Part shown: positions 5,141 through 6,744 of the stretch, in pieces
How positions within the stretch are numbered: position 1 is the first letter of the stretch
Layout: each line of letters opens with the position of its first letter
NCBI GenBank assembly: GCA_019307545.1
Contig: JAFDJI010000229.1
Span: 1-6,744 of the forward strand
Length of the DNA stretch: 6,744 bases
Source: Deltaproteobacteria bacterium
GTDB taxonomy: Bacteria > Myxococcota_A > UBA796 > GCA-2862545
Reading direction: 5' to 3'
The notes under the pieces: generated by a model
The model's database searches: none
The model's input: the letters and a program-made list of their open reading frames with translations, nothing else
What the model was told of the DNA's origin: nothing
Program-made: the position numbers and the translations under genes

Positions 5141-5497
5141 GTGGCCGCTGTCTTCGTGTTCGGAACGCTGGGCCTCATCTTCCTCGTCTGGCTCGTGATC
5201 CTGCTGATGAACGTGGTCCGGGTGGTCAAGGTCATGGGCCTGGACGACGAGGACAAGCCCGACAACCGCGGGTGGATCGTCTGGGGTCTCTCGGTGGCGA
5301 GCCTGTTCAGCGGATGCTGTCTGGCGGTGATCGCCTGGGTGGTGATGGAGTGGGTGCTCAAGCCACTCGACCCCTTCGAGGACTCCCTGGGGACGATTCA
5401 GCTCTTCGGCTCGGCGCGCACCAACGTGTCCTTCGTCATCATCACCAACATCATCGCCATCGTGGTCTGGGGGCTCGGCTTCGGCCTGGGCCAGTGA
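5141..5497 (+). CDS. Small three-helix membrane protein, unknown function
   Basis: A 118-residue protein not recognised as a named family. Three hydrophobic segments are clear: about 3-27 (VFVFGTLGLIFLVWLVILLM), about 45-71 (GWIVWGLSVASLFSGCCLAVIAWVVM split by a Cys pair at 59-60) and about 96-115 (VSFVIITNIIAIVVWGLGFG). A short charged cytosolic or periplasmic loop lies between the first two (GLDDEDKPDNR), and a longer polar loop sits at 72-95. There are no catalytic motifs. The GTG start at 5141 is supported by a long purine-rich SD, GAGGAGGAG, at 5126-5134. It is probably co-transcribed with the upstream peptidase and may sit in the same envelope process, but that is guilt by association. 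The stop codon lies 6 nt from that of the convergent oxidoreductase gene. Confidence 0.82.
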   Translation: MAAVFVFGTLGLIFLVWLVILLMNVVRVVKVMGLDDEDKPDNRGWIVWGLSVASLFSGCCLAVIAWVVMEWVLKPLDPFEDSLGTIQLFGSARTNVSFVIITNIIAIVVWGLGFGLGQ

Positions 5498-5502
5498 GCC
5501 CC
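5470..5502. terminator. Possible bidirectional hairpin at convergent gene ends
   Basis: GGGGCTC (5470-5476) pairs perfectly with GAGCCCC (5496-5502), spanning the end of the membrane-protein gene and its stop. Inside is a small GGC-TTCG-GCC hairpin (5477-5486), the very stable UUCG-tetraloop type. No T-run is present on either side, so classical intrinsic termination is not supported. It may slow polymerase or stabilise 3' ends of both converging transcripts. Confidence 0.25.
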
Positions 5503-5503
5503 G

Positions 5504-6744
5504 TCAACCCGCGGCGATTCGCTCCGCGCACAGCCACGCCAGGGCGATGATGGAGGTCTGCGGGTTCACCCCGATGTTGGTGGGGAACACGCTGGAGTCG
5601 GCCACGTAGAGCCGGTCGACCGCATGGTGCCGGAAGTCGGGGCGCACCACGCTGTGATCGGGATCGCTGCCCATCCCGCAGGTGCCGAACATGTGGGTCA
5701 CCACCCCGGTGTAGGCCCGGGGGTTCCAGGGGGCGGTCTCGGCGAAGGTGCGCATCACCGACCGATCGTCCACCTGGGCGTGCCAGCCGTGCACCCCGGG
5801 TAGGACGTACTCCGCACCGGCGGCGAGCATCATCTCTCCGAGCACCTGGATCGCCCTGCGGGTACGGCCGATGTCCGAGCGGGTGGGGGAGTAGTACACT
5901 CGGGCACGGCGCCGTCCGGGACGGACCCTGCCTTGTGCCTCTGCGCGAATGGCGGCCCCCCAGGCCGCCCGATGGGCGAGGTCGGAGATCTGGCTGGCCA
6001 GGCTCTGGCCGATCCCCTTGATCCGGCCGGCGGCCACGGTGATGTCGAAGCCGAGGGCCTCGAACTTGATGCCCTCCTTCCTCAGGCCGATCACCTCGTG
6101 CCCCTGGGTGGCTCCGGTCCACATGCGCACCGGTTCGGAGAATCGGCCGGCCATCGAGACACCGGGGTGACAGGTCAACCCATCGCCGACCGGCCCGTGG
6201 CGAATTCGGTTCGCGCGTAGGAGCGCCGGGGTCTGCACGGCGCTTGCGGCGAGCACTACCGCTCGGTCGGCGAGAACCGTCACCCGCCCACCGCCCTCGG
6301 CGTCCCCCACCACCCCGGAGGCGCGGTCGCCCTCGCGGAGGAGGGTGTGGACGCGCACCCCGGCGAGGATCCGTGCGCCGTGGCTGGCAGCATCGGGAAG
6401 GTAGGACAGGTCCATGCCCATCTTTCGGCCTAGCGGGCACCCCTGCATGCAGCGGCCGAGGCCCTCGCAGCCCGCCACGTTGCGGGAGATGGGTCGGTGC
6501 TCCAACCCGAGCGCGTCCGCGCCCCTGGCCATCAACAGGTTGTTCGGCCCGGCGACGGCCGGATCGGTGGGGGCGATGTGGAGGTCCGCCTCGATCTCGT
6601 CGAACAACTCCACCAGCCGCTCCCACGGGAGCGCCTCTCGGAGGGCGGGGTCCGTCTCCACCCATGCCTCGTGGACATCCCTTGGCAGTCGCCAGGAGAT
6701 CGCCCCATTGACCACCGAGGTACCGCCCACGACCTGGCCCTGCA
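5504..6744 (-). CDS. GMC-family flavoprotein oxidoreductase (partial, N-terminus off window)
   Basis: 413 codons are visible, open to the right edge, so the N-terminal FAD GxGxxG motif is missing. The frame enters as QGQVVGGTSVVNGAISWRLP, the second FAD-contact signature (GGTS-x-VNG) of glucose-methanol-choline oxidoreductases. Next comes a Cys-containing block, GCEGLGRCMQGCPLGRKMGMD, typical of cholesterol-oxidase-like and related bacterial GMC enzymes. The C-terminal domain has THMFGTCGMGSD, then VADSSVFPTNIGVNPQTSI with the Asn-Pro at the usual active-site position, and a closing helix ALAWLCAERIAAG. Such enzymes oxidise an alcohol or sterol-type substrate and reduce FAD, passing electrons to oxygen or another acceptor. 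The substrate cannot be read from this part. It converges on the small membrane-protein gene with 6 nt between stops, so it is a separate transcription unit with no shown link to the Rieske-ThDP cluster. Confidence 0.93.
   Translation of the reverse strand, partial: QGQVVGGTSVVNGAISWRLPRDVHEAWVETDPALREALPWERLVELFDEIEADLHIAPTDPAVAGPNNLLMARGADALGLEHRPISRNVAGCEGLGRCMQGCPLGRKMGMDLSYLPDAASHGARILAGVRVHTLLREGDRASGVVGDAEGGGRVTVLADRAVVLAASAVQTPALLRANRIRHGPVGDGLTCHPGVSMAGRFSEPVRMWTGATQGHEVIGLRKEGIKFEALGFDITVAAGRIKGIGQSLASQISDLAHRAAWGAAIRAEAQGRVRPGRRRARVYYSPTRSDIGRTRRAIQVLGEMMLAAGAEYVLPGVHGWHAQVDDRSVMRTFAETAPWNPRAYTGVVTHMFGTCGMGSDPDHSVVRPDFRHHAVDRLYVADSSVFPTNIGVNPQTSIIALAWLCAERIAAG

Noticed and set aside
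5451..6665. Alternative minus-strand frame of 404 codons overlapping the GMC gene
   Set aside because: The translation is Arg/Gly/Pro-rich low complexity, the usual shadow of GC-rich coding DNA. The GMC frame has clear family motifs.

Overview
The window is GC-rich, with strongly G/C-biased third codon positions and good Shine-Dalgarno (SD) sites, so it is bacterial chromosome. The gene types seen (a stand-alone 2-oxoacid-dehydrogenase-E2-like protein, a Rieske/ThDP fusion, an M23 peptidase with a membrane anchor, a GMC oxidoreductase) would suit Myxococcota or a related 'deltaproteobacterial' lineage. That placement is inference; nothing in the window is taxonomically decisive. No tRNA, rRNA, CRISPR array or insertion sequence was seen.

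Region 1 (about 1-3851, all on the minus strand) reads as one co-oriented gene cluster. In transcription order it holds a small cupin (3851-3513), a Rieske [2Fe-2S] domain fused to a ThDP-dependent pyruvate-oxidase/acetolactate-synthase-type enzyme (3504-1528), a TetR-family repressor (1476-871), a CBS-domain protein (802-428) and an E2-like acyltransferase domain protein (from 446 off the left edge). Spacings are short (8, 51 and 68 nt, then a 19-nt overlap), which suggests an operon. The catalytic core looks like 2-oxoacid decarboxylation, with a built-in iron-sulfur centre that could take electrons and a downstream acyltransferase-like partner. TetR and CBS proteins would be the regulatory or sensory parts. 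The substrate is unknown.

Two details of this cluster stand out. The SD of the CBS gene is fully paired in a perfect 7-bp hairpin, and a competing smaller hairpin is also possible. The CBS gene also stops before its second CBS motif is complete, at the point where the next frame becomes coding.

Region 2 (3852-4085) is the divergent intergenic region. It has a dyad and weak promoter-like elements facing the cupin, a short stretch resembling the end of a cytochrome-c-type domain, and a C-rich tract before the plus-strand genes.

Region 3 (4086-5497, plus strand) has a membrane-anchored M23 zinc peptidase followed 35 nt later by a small three-helix membrane protein of unknown function. Region 4 (5504-6744, minus strand) is a GMC-family flavoprotein oxidoreductase running off the right edge. 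It converges on the membrane-protein gene with only 6 nt between the stop codons.
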